DNA of 14,616 nucleotides. Origin: Actinomycetes bacterium. GTDB lineage: Bacteria > Actinomycetota > Actinomycetes > Actinomycetales > Demequinaceae. Shown one piece after another: positions 1-7,579 of this stretch. Location: the NCBI GenBank assembly GCA_023432235.1, contig JAEYUX010000026.1:1-14616 (forward strand), read 5' to 3'. The position numbers were made by a program, and so were the translations under genes. The notes below the pieces were generated by a model, which was not told the DNA's origin, ran no database searches, and saw only the letters and a list, made by a program, of their open reading frames with translations. Every line of letters starts with the position of its first letter. Position 1 is the first letter of the stretch.

Positions 1-567
1 CATGACGGCCGCCTTGACGGCGTCCTTTGCGTCCTTGCCGATGGTGAAGGGGCCGTGGTTTTGCATGAGGACGGCGCGGGAGCGGTGGCCCGTCAGCGTT
101 TCGACGATGCCGCGGCCAATCGCCTCATCGCCAATGGTCGCGAAGGGGCCAATCGGAATGGGGCCGCCAAACTCGTCGGCCATCGCGGTGAGCACGCATG
201 GAATCGGCTCGGCGCGGGCGGCCCAGGCGGCCGCATAACGGGAGTGGGTGTGGACGACGCCACCTACGTGGACCATGTGGCGGTACACGTAGGCGTGGGT
301 GGCGGTGTCCGACGACGGGTTACGTTCCGAGCCGGGCAGCCCGGGCACTTTCTCGCCGTCGAGCGTGCAGACGATCATGTTCTCCGGGGTGAGGTCCTCG
401 TACATGACACCCGAGGGCTTGATGACAAAGAGGTCCGCACCTGGGACGCGACCGGAGACATTGCCACCGGTCCACACAACGAGGTCGTACTTGACGAGCT
501 CCTGGTGAAGGTCGCTCACCTGCTGGCGGGTTGCCGCGATCGCGGCCTCGATCTCAGGACTGAACAC
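1..567 (-). CDS. araD: L-ribulose-5-phosphate 4-epimerase, class II aldolase fold (3' end outside window)
   Basis: Converts L-ribulose-5-phosphate to D-xylulose-5-phosphate, the last step of cytoplasmic L-arabinose catabolism. The window holds the first 189 residues; the C-terminus lies to the left. Visible family signatures are GGNVS at 34-38, KPSG at 50-53 and SSDT at 85-88. The zinc site is HTH at 106-108 plus His171 in NHGP. The spacing from Asp87 to His106 equals the Asp76-His95 spacing in E. coli AraD, and His171 has the same number in both. The reading frame begins at a GTG (567-565) inside the 3' end of araB, overlapping it by 14 bp, so translational coupling is likely; I see no strong ribosome binding site. 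No ATG upstream is in frame with a better site. Alternatives are other class II aldolases such as fuculose-phosphate aldolase, but the araB neighbour favours AraD. Confidence 0.93.
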   Translation of the reverse strand, partial: MFSPEIEAAIAATRQQVSDLHQELVKYDLVVWTGGNVSGRVPGADLFVIKPSGVMYEDLTPENMIVCTLDGEKVPGLPGSERNPSSDTATHAYVYRHMVHVGGVVHTHSRYAAAWAARAEPIPCVLTAMADEFGGPIPIGPFATIGDEAIGRGIVETLTGHRSRAVLMQNHGPFTIGKDAKDAVKAAVM

Positions 568-2236
568 GCTCAACCACCGCTTCTCGCTTGATCGCCTTAA
601 GGCGCTTCATCACGTCGTTTGCGCCACGACCAAAGTAGTCATGCAACGCCTGGTACTCGGCAAACAACGCGTCATAAGCGTCGGCCGCCTCCGGGTTTGG
701 CTGGTACTTGCCGCGCTCAACCCGGCCCATTGCCTCGCCTGCGTCAGCCACGGATTCGTAGGCGCCGGCGGCGACGGCGGCGTGGATCGCACTACCGAGT
801 GCAGGTCCCTGCTCCGACGCGATGGTGCTGAGCGGCAAGCGCAACACGTCCGCGTACATCTGCATGAGCTGCGGGTTCTTCAGGAGGCCACCCGCCACGA
901 CAAACTCGGTGACCGGAACGCCGGACTTGTTGAACGTCTCGACGATGACGCGGGTGCCAAAGGCGGTCGACTCAAGGAGGGCGCGGTAGCCCTGCTCGGC
1001 GCGCGTCGCGAGGGTTTGCCCCACGATGACGCCCGAAAGGTTCGTGTCAACGAGCACCGACCGGTTGCCGTTGTGCCAGTCGAGAGCGACAAGTCCGTGC
1101 GCACCAACCGGCTCCTCGAAAGCGAGGTTGGTGAGGTACTGGTGGACGCTCAGGCCCGCCTTCTCGGCCTCATCGAAATAGCGGCCCGGCACCTGGTTCT
1201 TCACATACCAGGCAAAGATGTCGCCGACGCCGGACTGGCCGGCCTCGTAGCCGTAGTAGCCAGCCATGATGCCGCCATCCACCACACCGCACATGCCCGG
1301 CACTTCGGCAAGGTGGTCACCATTCATCACATGGCACGTCGACGTCCCCATGATCGCGAGGAGTTGTCCCGGCGCTGTCGCCTTGGCTGCTGGCGCGGTC
1401 ACGTGGGCATCGACGTTGCCAACTGCCACGGCGATGCCTTCCGGTAGGCCCGTCCACTCGGCAGCCTGCGCGGTGAGTCCACCAGCACGCTCACCAAGCT
1501 GGCCGATGCGGTGGGCGAGCTTGGTGGCGGCAAATCCCTTGAAGGCCGGGTTGAGAGCGGCCTCAAAGTCCTCACTCGGGTACTCGCCGTCCTGCAAAAT
1601 GCCCTTGTAGCCGGCCGTGCATGCATTGCGGACGTACTCGCCGCACAGCTGCCAGATGATCCAGTCAGCCGCCTCGACCCAGTGGTCCATGCGCTCGTAG
1701 ATTTCGGGGTCTTCCTCAACGAGTTGAAGCGCCTTCGCGTACTCCCACTCTGACGAGATGAAGCCGCCGTAACGCGGCAACCAGGCCTCGCCGCGCTCAC
1801 GGGCAAGTGCGTTGATCCGGTCCGCCTGTGCCTGGCCTGCGTGGTGCTTCCACAACTTCACATAGGCGTGCGGACGCGAACGGAAGCCCTCGACTTCGCA
1901 CATCGGAGTGCCATCCGCGAGAACTGGCAATGGAGTGGAAGCGGTGAAGTCGGTGCCAACACCAATGACTTGCGAGGGGTCGATACCCGCAGCCTTGACG
2001 GCCTCGGGAACGGCGCGGCGCAGCACCTCGCGGTAATCGTCCGGGTCCTGCAGTGCCCACTCGGGCGGCAAAGCCTCACCCGTTGCGGCGAGCGTCGTGT
2101 CCATGACAGCGCTCGCGTACTCGTGAACGGCCGATCCCAGTTCGGCACCATCGGCGACGCGCACCACCACTGCCCGTCCGGAAAGAGTGCCAAAGTCAAT
2201 GCCGACAACGTAGCTGTCGCTCCCGGGAGTGGTCAT
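554..2236 (-). CDS. araB: Ribulokinase, FGGY carbohydrate kinase family
   Basis: Phosphorylates L-ribulose with ATP to L-ribulose-5-phosphate in the cytoplasm, feeding araD directly downstream. The 560-residue length matches typical ribulokinases. The N-terminal nucleotide-fold motif GIDFGT is at 12-17. The substrate-region segment KLWKHH is at 127-132. GNVDAH at 273-278 contains the probable catalytic base Asp276. The second-domain motifs MGTSTCH (296-302) and AGGLLKN (448-454) are also present. I chose the ATG at 2236 because GAGGAAGG sits at the usual distance upstream. A longer frame to 2278 adds 14 residues that do not resemble the family and lacks a better ribosome binding site. The promoter and a LacI-type operator lie about 100-145 bp upstream. 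Nothing looks truncated or frameshifted. Confidence 0.95.
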   Translation of the reverse strand: MTTPGSDSYVVGIDFGTLSGRAVVVRVADGAELGSAVHEYASAVMDTTLAATGEALPPEWALQDPDDYREVLRRAVPEAVKAAGIDPSQVIGVGTDFTASTPLPVLADGTPMCEVEGFRSRPHAYVKLWKHHAGQAQADRINALARERGEAWLPRYGGFISSEWEYAKALQLVEEDPEIYERMDHWVEAADWIIWQLCGEYVRNACTAGYKGILQDGEYPSEDFEAALNPAFKGFAATKLAHRIGQLGERAGGLTAQAAEWTGLPEGIAVAVGNVDAHVTAPAAKATAPGQLLAIMGTSTCHVMNGDHLAEVPGMCGVVDGGIMAGYYGYEAGQSGVGDIFAWYVKNQVPGRYFDEAEKAGLSVHQYLTNLAFEEPVGAHGLVALDWHNGNRSVLVDTNLSGVIVGQTLATRAEQGYRALLESTAFGTRVIVETFNKSGVPVTEFVVAGGLLKNPQLMQMYADVLRLPLSTIASEQGPALGSAIHAAVAAGAYESVADAGEAMGRVERGKYQPNPEAADAYDALFAEYQALHDYFGRGANDVMKRLKAIKREAVVERVQS

Positions 2237-2338
2237 TCGATCGCCTTCCTCATTCGCTCCATTGCGTGAGGCAACCATGTCACCCGGCCTCAGGCGGGTG
2301 GCTACGGTGCCACCGCAGACGCCTTAAGCGCCCACTCG

Positions 2339-2358
2339 GAATGTTACCGCTAACATTC
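2339..2358. promoter_or_regulatory. LacI-family operator overlapping the araB -10 box
   Basis: A 20-bp element has perfect 8-bp inverted arms, GAATGTTA and TAACATTC, around a CCGC centre. CG-containing centres and this type of symmetric arm are typical of LacI-family operators, and the core resembles the ATGTTAGCG-type sites I recall for actinobacterial arabinose repressors of the LacI type. It overlaps the predicted -10 hexamer and the start site of araB, which fits repression by steric block. The only LacI-family gene in the window ends 51 bp away. I found no second full copy in the window. Confidence 0.75.
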
Positions 2359-2383
2359 TCACCCGCTTCTCACCCGGCGTCAA
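2355..2383 (-). promoter_or_regulatory. Candidate araB promoter
   Basis: On the minus strand TTGACG (2383-2378) is followed after exactly 17 bp by GAGAAT (2360-2355). This gives 5/6 and 4/6 matches to the sigma-70-type -35 and -10 consensus. Transcription would start near 2348 and give a leader of about 110 nt before the araB ATG. The promoter sits directly after the lacI stop codon, so araBD can be transcribed independently of the upstream operon. The prediction rests on sequence match only. Confidence 0.6.
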
Positions 2384-2408
2384 TGCGAAACGCCTCTTTG
2401 GGCGACGC

Positions 2409-3416
2409 TTACGCGGGTGCCGTGGAGTCGCGCACCACGAGTTCGGGATCAATGAGCGTGCGCTGTGGGGCATCACGTCCTTCAATGGCCGCGACGAGCG
2501 CATCCACGGTGCGCTGGCCGAGCCGGTGGAAGTCCTGACGCACCGTTGTCAGCGGCGGTGAGAAGTGGCGCGCCTCCGGCAGATCGTCAAAACCGACAAC
2601 GCTGATGTCCTCAGGCACCCGCACCCCCCTCTTTGCAAGCCCATGGAGAAGTCCAAGCGCCATTTGATCGTTCGCGCAGAACACGGCGGTGATGTCGGTG
2701 GGCCACTCGGCTGACAGTGCAAGGGCGTATCCCGAATCGGCAGTCCAGTCCCCCACGAGCGGTTCACGGACGGTGAGCCCAGCGTCGGCGAGTACCGCGC
2801 GCCACCCGCGCGCACGGCCTTGGGCGTCAAGCCAGTCCATCGGACCGGCGATGTGCGCGATCTCGCGGTGGCCGAGATCCACCAGGTGCTGCACCGCCAA
2901 CTTGGCACCGAGGAGCTGGTCAACGGATGCGGTGAGCAGTTCGGTCTCCGGGTTTGACGTGACGGCAATTGCCGGAAGGGCCGACACGCGGGTCCGGATG
3001 AGATCGACCGATGAAGACCGGGGCGCGATGACGCACACTGCGTCGATGCCCTGTGCGAGCAGGTGATCAACGGCCGCGTGGGCACTGACCGAACGGTCTT
3101 CGCCCACCGTCACAGAACTGACCGAATAGCCCGCGTCGCGTGCCGACTCTTCGACTCCGCGCAACGTCGCATTGGGGCCAAACTTGATCGCCGAATCGAC
3201 CACCACGCCGATGCGCTTGGTGCGCCTTGTCGCGAGCGCCCGCGCCGCCGAGTTGGGCCGGTAGCCAATCTCCTCGATGACCCGCCGCACGCGTTCACGA
3301 GTCTCCGGACGGATGCTCGTGTGCCCGTTGATGACGCGTGAGACCGTCTGGTGAGACACGCCTGCGAGCGCTGCCACCTCGCGCATGCTTGGCGGTGCGC
3401 TCTGCGGCTCAGTCAC
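2409..3416 (-). CDS. LacI-family transcriptional repressor, candidate arabinose regulator
   Basis: DNA-binding sugar-responsive repressor of 335 residues, the usual LacI/GalR length. The helix-turn-helix spans about 11-30 (MREVAALAGVSHQTVSRVIN), followed by the hinge segment NSAARALA at 55-62. A periplasmic-binding-protein-like effector domain runs from about 68 to 330. Probable sugar contacts are the ARGWR segment (202-206), CAND (247-250) and GFDD (275-278). The start is a GTG at 3416 preceded by a GGTAGG-like site; an ATG ten codons later is possible but has no clear ribosome binding site. The gene begins 56 bp after the GH65 stop and ends just before the araB promoter. The adjacent operator suggests it controls araBD; control of the GH65 pair is possible but has no visible operator. 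The inducer cannot be read from the sequence. Confidence 0.93.
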   Translation of the reverse strand: MTEPQSAPPSMREVAALAGVSHQTVSRVINGHTSIRPETRERVRRVIEEIGYRPNSAARALATRRTKRIGVVVDSAIKFGPNATLRGVEESARDAGYSVSSVTVGEDRSVSAHAAVDHLLAQGIDAVCVIAPRSSSVDLIRTRVSALPAIAVTSNPETELLTASVDQLLGAKLAVQHLVDLGHREIAHIAGPMDWLDAQGRARGWRAVLADAGLTVREPLVGDWTADSGYALALSAEWPTDITAVFCANDQMALGLLHGLAKRGVRVPEDISVVGFDDLPEARHFSPPLTTVRQDFHRLGQRTVDALVAAIEGRDAPQRTLIDPELVVRDSTAPA

Positions 3417-3419
3417 CTT

Positions 3420-3471
3420 GGCCTACCCCCATTGGTTGCTGTGGCACGGTTGCTGCGAGACATCGTAGGCC
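3420..3471 (-). repeat. Inverted repeat and direct repeats in the lacI leader
   Basis: GGCCTAC at 3420-3426 is matched by its exact complement GTAGGCC at 3465-3471, a 7-bp perfect inverted repeat with a 38-bp interior. The inner copy lies on the GTAGG that probably serves as the lacI ribosome binding site; the outer copy overlaps the candidate -10 box. Inside the interval, GGTTGCTG occurs twice (3434-3441 and 3448-3455) with a 14-bp period. A folded transcript could hide the ribosome binding site, or the repeats may bind a protein. Function is inferred only from position. Confidence 0.4.
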
Positions 3472-3490
3472 CTCAGCTGAATGGGGTCGA
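3462..3490 (-). promoter_or_regulatory. Possible internal promoter for the lacI-family gene
   Basis: TCGACC (3490-3485) and TACGAT (3467-3462) are separated by 17 bp on the minus strand, with four of six matches to each consensus hexamer. The -35 lies in the last codons of the GH65 gene and the -10 in the 56-bp gap before lacI. This could give the repressor its own transcript in addition to read-through. The match is moderate and GC-rich genomes produce such hits by chance. Confidence 0.35.
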
Positions 3491-6025
3491 TGCCTCCGAT
3501 GACGGCACCTCCATCGCCTCCACCTCAGTGGCGGTCGGCGGGATGGATGCGGTGATGACCGTGCCGTCGGCGCGCAATGTGCCGTGGAACTTCGCGGGGT
3601 CAGGCACGCCATCAATGCGCGGCCCTTGCCCGTCGAGCGCCACCACGGTGGTCTCGCCTGCCAGCACGGTGTGGTGCGTGCCGCGCACGTCCACCGTGAG
3701 CGAGTTGCCCTCTTCGATATCAAACGAGATCGCCTCTGCCGTCACCGTCACCTTGATGCGCGTGCTGCGCATCGTCAGCTTGAACGTGAGTGATTGCCAG
3801 TCATCTGGCAGGCGTGGGTCGAAATGGAACATCGACCCGTGGTCACGCATCCCGCCAAAACCGAAGACGAGTGCCGACCACACACCGCCGGCCGACGCTA
3901 CGTGGACACCATCGGCGGTATTGGAGTGAAGGTTGGCGAGGTCAACAAAGGCGGAGTCCCAGAAGTAGCGCTTGGCGATCTCGTGATAACCCACCTCTGC
4001 GGCGATGATCGACTGCACCACACCGGACAGCGTCGAGTCGCCTGTGGTGATCGGGTCGTAGTACTCGAAGTCGGCGCGCTTCTCCTCGAGAGTGAAGTGC
4101 TCGCTCTGCAGGAATAGCGCAAGGACCACGTCGGCCTGCTTCAACACCTGGAAGCGGTAGATGACAAGCGGGTGGAAGTGCAACAGGAGCGGGCGCTGAT
4201 CCGGCGGCGTGTTTGCCAGATCCCACACCTCGCGCTCGTTGAAGAGCGCGTCTTGCGGGTGGATCCCGAGGTTTTCGTCCCAGAGGATCGCCATCGCCTC
4301 GGCCGCGCGCTCCCACTCGGTGATCTCGTCTTCCTTCAGATCGAGGCGGCGCACCATCTTTTCGTATTGGTCCGGCCAGGTCTGAGCGAGTTTGCGGACG
4401 GACTCGGCAGCACAGCGCAAATTGAAACGCGCCATGACGTTTGTGTAGAGGTTGTCATTGACAACGGTCGTGTACTCGTCGGGCCCAGTCACCCCGTGAA
4501 TGCGGAATGAAGGCTCGTGGTTCTTCACCTGCCGCCAAAAGCCGAGGTCCGCCCACATCCGCGCCGTCTCGACGAGGATGTCGATGCCCTCCCGCGCAAG
4601 GAACTCGTCATCGCCTGTGGCACGAACGTACTTGTTGATCGCATAGGAGATGTCGGCATCGATGTGGTACTGCGCGGTGCCTGCGGCGTAGTACGCCGAC
4701 GCTTCCTCGCCATTGATGGTGCGCCACGGATAGAGGGCGCCACGCTGGGCTAATTCAGTTGCGCGTTGGCGTGCCGCATCGAGGATGCGGTAGCGGTAGC
4801 GAAGCGCGTTACGGGCGATGACCGGAGACGTGTACGTGAAGAACGGCACCACGTAGATCTCGGTATCCCAGAAGTAATGTCCGCCATAGCCCGAGGCCGA
4901 AACGCCTTTGGCAGAAATGCCCGAGCCGTCACCGCGGGCGGCCGCCTGTGCGAGTTGGAAGAGGTTCCACCGCACCGCTTGCTGAAGCGAATCTTGACCT
5001 TCGATGCTGACGTCGGAACGCTGCCAGAACTCATCGAGCCACTCGCGCTGGTCTTGGAATTGGCGGTCCACGCCTTCTGCCGCGACGCGGTCGAGAGTGC
5101 GGTTACAGCGGTCGGCGAGCTCGCGCGGGGGCACAAGACGGGACGTGTGATAGCTGACCACCTTGGTGAGCGTGAACGTCTCGCCCGGTTGAAGGCGACC
5201 GCGGAACACGTGCTTCGCGTAGTCCTCTTCAATCTCGCTCAGCTGCTCATAATCGGCGGTGGTCTCGACGATGTGGTCCATCGCGACGGCAAGGGTCATG
5301 CCCGAGTTGGTCGTCTGGTAACCAAGAACAACCCGGCCATCGTCCTCACGGTGAACGCGGGGCACGAGCACGCGGTCGGGGAGGCGCTCCGCCTTTCGCG
5401 GGTCAAAGGAGCCGCCGGGGTCGGGAGTTGAACGGTACTCATCGAGTCCGGCTTGGCGGTTCAGCAATTGCGATGAGATCGCGAACGGTGCCTCTTTGTC
5501 GAGCAGCGTCACTTCAAAGGTCATGACAGCGAGATGGCGGTGCGTGAATGACACCATCCGACGCGAGCGCACCCGGACACGGTTACCGGCGGGCGTGCGC
5601 CACAAGAGGTCGCGCGACAGCACGCCGTCGCGCAGGTCGAGCGTGCGGTTGTACTCAACGAGATCAGCAACGGACAACAGCAACGGCTCATCGTCGATGT
5701 ACAGCCGGATGACCTTTGAGTCCGGCACATTGACGATCGTCTGGCCCGTGCGCGCGAAACCGTACGCCTCCTCCGCGTGCCGAATCGGCCACGTCTCATG
5801 GAAGCCGTTGATGTACGTGCCATGGCTACTGAAGTCATGGCCTTCCTCGATGTTTCCGCGAAAGCCCAAGTAGCCGTTACCAACCGAAAAGAGCGTCTCC
5901 GACGTGCCGATGTCGGAGTGGTCAAACGACGTCTCGATGAGGCGCCACGGGTCAATTGGGTATCGCAAACGATCAACGTAGTCAGTGATGGTCGTATCGC
6001 CCCACGACTTCTGCGCCGCCTTCAT
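3473..6025 (-). CDS. Glycoside hydrolase family 65 protein, probable alpha-glucobiose phosphorylase
   Basis: Inverting phosphorylase that should split a disaccharide such as maltose, trehalose, kojibiose or nigerose with phosphate, giving beta-glucose-1-phosphate and glucose. The 850-residue protein has the GH65 layout. An N-terminal beta-sandwich (about 20-290) contains FSVGNGYLGFRGN at 46-58. A helical linker is followed by an (alpha/alpha)6 barrel (about 340-735) and a C-terminal beta domain. The catalytic acid is predicted to be Glu517 in GVTGPDEY (511-518). Substrate and phosphate-site motifs are YFWDTE (384-389), KQADVV (629-634), GDSTLS (662-667) and GVHVASAGG (706-714). There is no signal peptide, so it acts in the cytoplasm. 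It is longer than most family members (about 750-790) because of a low-complexity tail after about 815. The ATG overlaps the upstream HAD gene stop as ATGA. Disaccharide specificity cannot be assigned by eye. Confidence 0.92.
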   Translation of the reverse strand: MKAAQKSWGDTTITDYVDRLRYPIDPWRLIETSFDHSDIGTSETLFSVGNGYLGFRGNIEEGHDFSSHGTYINGFHETWPIRHAEEAYGFARTGQTIVNVPDSKVIRLYIDDEPLLLSVADLVEYNRTLDLRDGVLSRDLLWRTPAGNRVRVRSRRMVSFTHRHLAVMTFEVTLLDKEAPFAISSQLLNRQAGLDEYRSTPDPGGSFDPRKAERLPDRVLVPRVHREDDGRVVLGYQTTNSGMTLAVAMDHIVETTADYEQLSEIEEDYAKHVFRGRLQPGETFTLTKVVSYHTSRLVPPRELADRCNRTLDRVAAEGVDRQFQDQREWLDEFWQRSDVSIEGQDSLQQAVRWNLFQLAQAAARGDGSGISAKGVSASGYGGHYFWDTEIYVVPFFTYTSPVIARNALRYRYRILDAARQRATELAQRGALYPWRTINGEEASAYYAAGTAQYHIDADISYAINKYVRATGDDEFLAREGIDILVETARMWADLGFWRQVKNHEPSFRIHGVTGPDEYTTVVNDNLYTNVMARFNLRCAAESVRKLAQTWPDQYEKMVRRLDLKEDEITEWERAAEAMAILWDENLGIHPQDALFNEREVWDLANTPPDQRPLLLHFHPLVIYRFQVLKQADVVLALFLQSEHFTLEEKRADFEYYDPITTGDSTLSGVVQSIIAAEVGYHEIAKRYFWDSAFVDLANLHSNTADGVHVASAGGVWSALVFGFGGMRDHGSMFHFDPRLPDDWQSLTFKLTMRSTRIKVTVTAEAISFDIEEGNSLTVDVRGTHHTVLAGETTVVALDGQGPRIDGVPDPAKFHGTLRADGTVITASIPPTATEVEAMEVPSSEASTPFS

Positions 6026-6774
6026 CGCTCCACCAACTCTCCGAGATCCGACACCACGATGTCGGCTCCATGTGCCGACAAATCTTCTGCTCCCGCACCG
6101 CGATCGACGCCGATCACCAGGGCAAAGTCCCCGGCAGCCCCCGCCTGTACGCCAGAGATTGCGTCTTCGACAACCACGGCCTCTTGCTCCGGGACGCCAA
6201 GCTGACGCGCTGCGTACTGATACGTATCTGGGGAGGGCTTTCCAGGCAATCCGATCTGGGCGGCAACGAGGCCCGAGACCACCACCTCGAAGCGGTGTGC
6301 AATGCCTGCAGCCGCCAGAACGTCGGCCGCATTGCGAGAGCTCGACACGACGGCCATCGGCACGCCGGTCGATTCCAGGTGATTCATCAACGCGATGGAG
6401 CCCGCGTACGCGACAACGCCTTCCTCACGCAGCACCGCGTTGAAGACGTCGTTCTTGCGATTCCCCAGGGCACACACCGTCATGTCTCCGGGCGGGTCGC
6501 TTGGGTCACCAAATGGCAACGCGATTCCGCGTGACTCGAGGCATGCCCGCACGCCGTCGTAGCGGGGCTTGCCATCGATGTATGCGAAGTAATCGTCATC
6601 GGTGTAAACCGGAACCACCCCGTGCGCCCGGAAGTACTCACTGAACATTCGGCGCCACGCCGCCATATGAACGTCGGCAGTGGGAGTGAGAACGCCATCG
6701 AGGTCAAAGAGCACGGCACCGAAGCTGCGCTCGGGCAGTTGGGGAATGGTCCACGCTGTGCGGCCTGAGGTCAC
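6022..6774 (-). CDS. Beta-phosphoglucomutase-family HAD phosphatase/mutase
   Basis: Probable beta-phosphoglucomutase that turns the beta-glucose-1-phosphate released by the adjoining GH65 enzyme into glucose-6-phosphate. The 250-residue protein shows all four HAD motifs: DLDGVLT at 24-30 (nucleophile Asp24, acid/base Asp26), VVSSS at 142-146, Lys179 in GKPSPDTY, and VVEDAISG at 201-208. The cap domain is about 35-110. I chose the GTG at 6774 because AAGGAGGGG lies 6-7 nt upstream; an in-frame ATG at 6888 would add 38 residues without family similarity. The gene overlaps the GH65 start by 4 nt, which implies coupled translation and matched amounts of the two enzymes. An equivalent bPGM-GH65 pair is known in mycobacteria (Rv3400-Rv3401). 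It could instead be a plain sugar phosphatase, but the pairing argues for a mutase. Confidence 0.9.
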   Translation of the reverse strand: MTSGRTAWTIPQLPERSFGAVLFDLDGVLTPTADVHMAAWRRMFSEYFRAHGVVPVYTDDDYFAYIDGKPRYDGVRACLESRGIALPFGDPSDPPGDMTVCALGNRKNDVFNAVLREEGVVAYAGSIALMNHLESTGVPMAVVSSSRNAADVLAAAGIAHRFEVVVSGLVAAQIGLPGKPSPDTYQYAARQLGVPEQEAVVVEDAISGVQAGAAGDFALVIGVDRGAGAEDLSAHGADIVVSDLGELVER

Positions 6775-6923
6775 GAAGACCCCTCCTTGGAGTTGGGAAC
6801 TGGACACGGGTCGCGCGGCGCGCACACGTTCGAGCGGGCCTACTTCATCGATGGTAGACGGGCATACCGGGGGCGTGTCCACCTCCACGGCGCAGGAAAT
6901 GTAAGCGCGTGCGTAAGAGAGCG

Positions 6924-7505
6924 CTATCCCGCCGAGTGAAAACGCTGTTGCGCCTCGGCGAGGCCCTTCTCAATGATGTCTTCCACCGCGTCGGCGGCAA
7001 GGGCGATGAGAAGGTCAAGCTCCTTGCGTTCGGCCGAAGAGAAGGGGCGCAGGACAAACTCGGCCGCGTCCTGACGGCCGGGAGGGCGGCCGACGCCCAC
7101 GCGGACCCGCACATAGTCGGGACCGCCCAATGCCTTCGTCACATCCTTCAAGCCGTTGTGGCCTGCGGAACCACCGCCACGCTTCAACTTGATCGCACCG
7201 AACGGGACGTCAAGCTCGTCATGAATCACGATGACGCTCTCGGCCGGCACCGAGTAGTACGCGGCCAGCGCCTTCGTTGGTCCGCCGGACAGGTTCATGT
7301 AGGACAGCGGCTTGCCGAGCATCACCTTGTGCCCGGCGACGCCTCCGATGCGAATTGCGGCGGTCGCGGCGTTGTTCTTCTTGTCGCGCGAGAACGAGCC
7401 GCCATAGCGTCGGGCCAATTCATCGGCGACCATTTGGCCCACGTTGTGGCGCGTCGCTGCGTACTCCGGACCGGGGTTTCCCAGGCCGATGACGAGGCTC
7501 GTCAC
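6924..7505 (-). CDS. pth: Peptidyl-tRNA hydrolase
   Basis: Cleaves the ester bond of peptidyl-tRNA that has dropped off ribosomes, recycling tRNA in the cytoplasm. The 193 residues match bacterial Pth. GLGNPGPEYAATRHNVG at 7-23 contains Asn10 and the catalytic His20. Asn71 in PLSYMNLSGG, Asp96 in VIHDELD and Asn117 in GGSAGHNGLK correspond to E. coli Asn68, Asp93 and Asn114. I chose the GTG at 7505 because AGGAGG sits 5 nt upstream; the frame extends to 7571 but the extra 22 residues are not Pth-like. It follows rplY by 74 nt on the same strand and is probably cotranscribed with it, the order seen in many bacteria. Confidence 0.96.
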   Translation of the reverse strand: MTSLVIGLGNPGPEYAATRHNVGQMVADELARRYGGSFSRDKKNNAATAAIRIGGVAGHKVMLGKPLSYMNLSGGPTKALAAYYSVPAESVIVIHDELDVPFGAIKLKRGGGSAGHNGLKDVTKALGGPDYVRVRVGVGRPPGRQDAAEFVLRPFSSAERKELDLLIALAADAVEDIIEKGLAEAQQRFHSAG

Positions 7506-7579
7506 CGTGTCCTCCTGTGCTTGGATACGCGAACGCCCGGCCGCACCCCAAGGCACGAACCGGGCGAACACGTATGTCC

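Noticed and set aside
55..591. Long plus-strand open frames over araB, araD, GH65, glmU and other minus-strand genes
   Set aside because: Shadow frames from strong codon bias; the minus-strand frames carry complete family motifs and the plus frames do not.
2386..2404. Short hairpin (CGCC-CAAAGA-GGCG plus TTT) after the lacI-family stop as a terminator
   Set aside because: The stem is only 4 bp and abuts the araB -35 box; too weak to call.
6895..6912. Half-site resembling the araB operator (AAATGTAAGCG on the plus strand) upstream of the bPGM-GH65 pair
   Set aside because: Only one arm matches, with mismatches; the opposite arm shows no symmetry, and it lies over 120 bp before the start. Not enough to call an operator for the GH65 operon.
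6775..6923. Promoter for the bPGM-GH65 operon (TACCAT-like -10 with TGGACA at 19 bp)
   Set aside because: Spacing is too long and the match moderate; a promoter is expected in this 149-bp gap but I cannot place it.
7534..7566. CGCCCGG/CCGGGCG inverted repeat between rplY and pth
   Set aside because: Seven GC pairs with a 19-nt loop and no U-run; could weakly structure the mRNA but is what GC-rich spacers commonly show.
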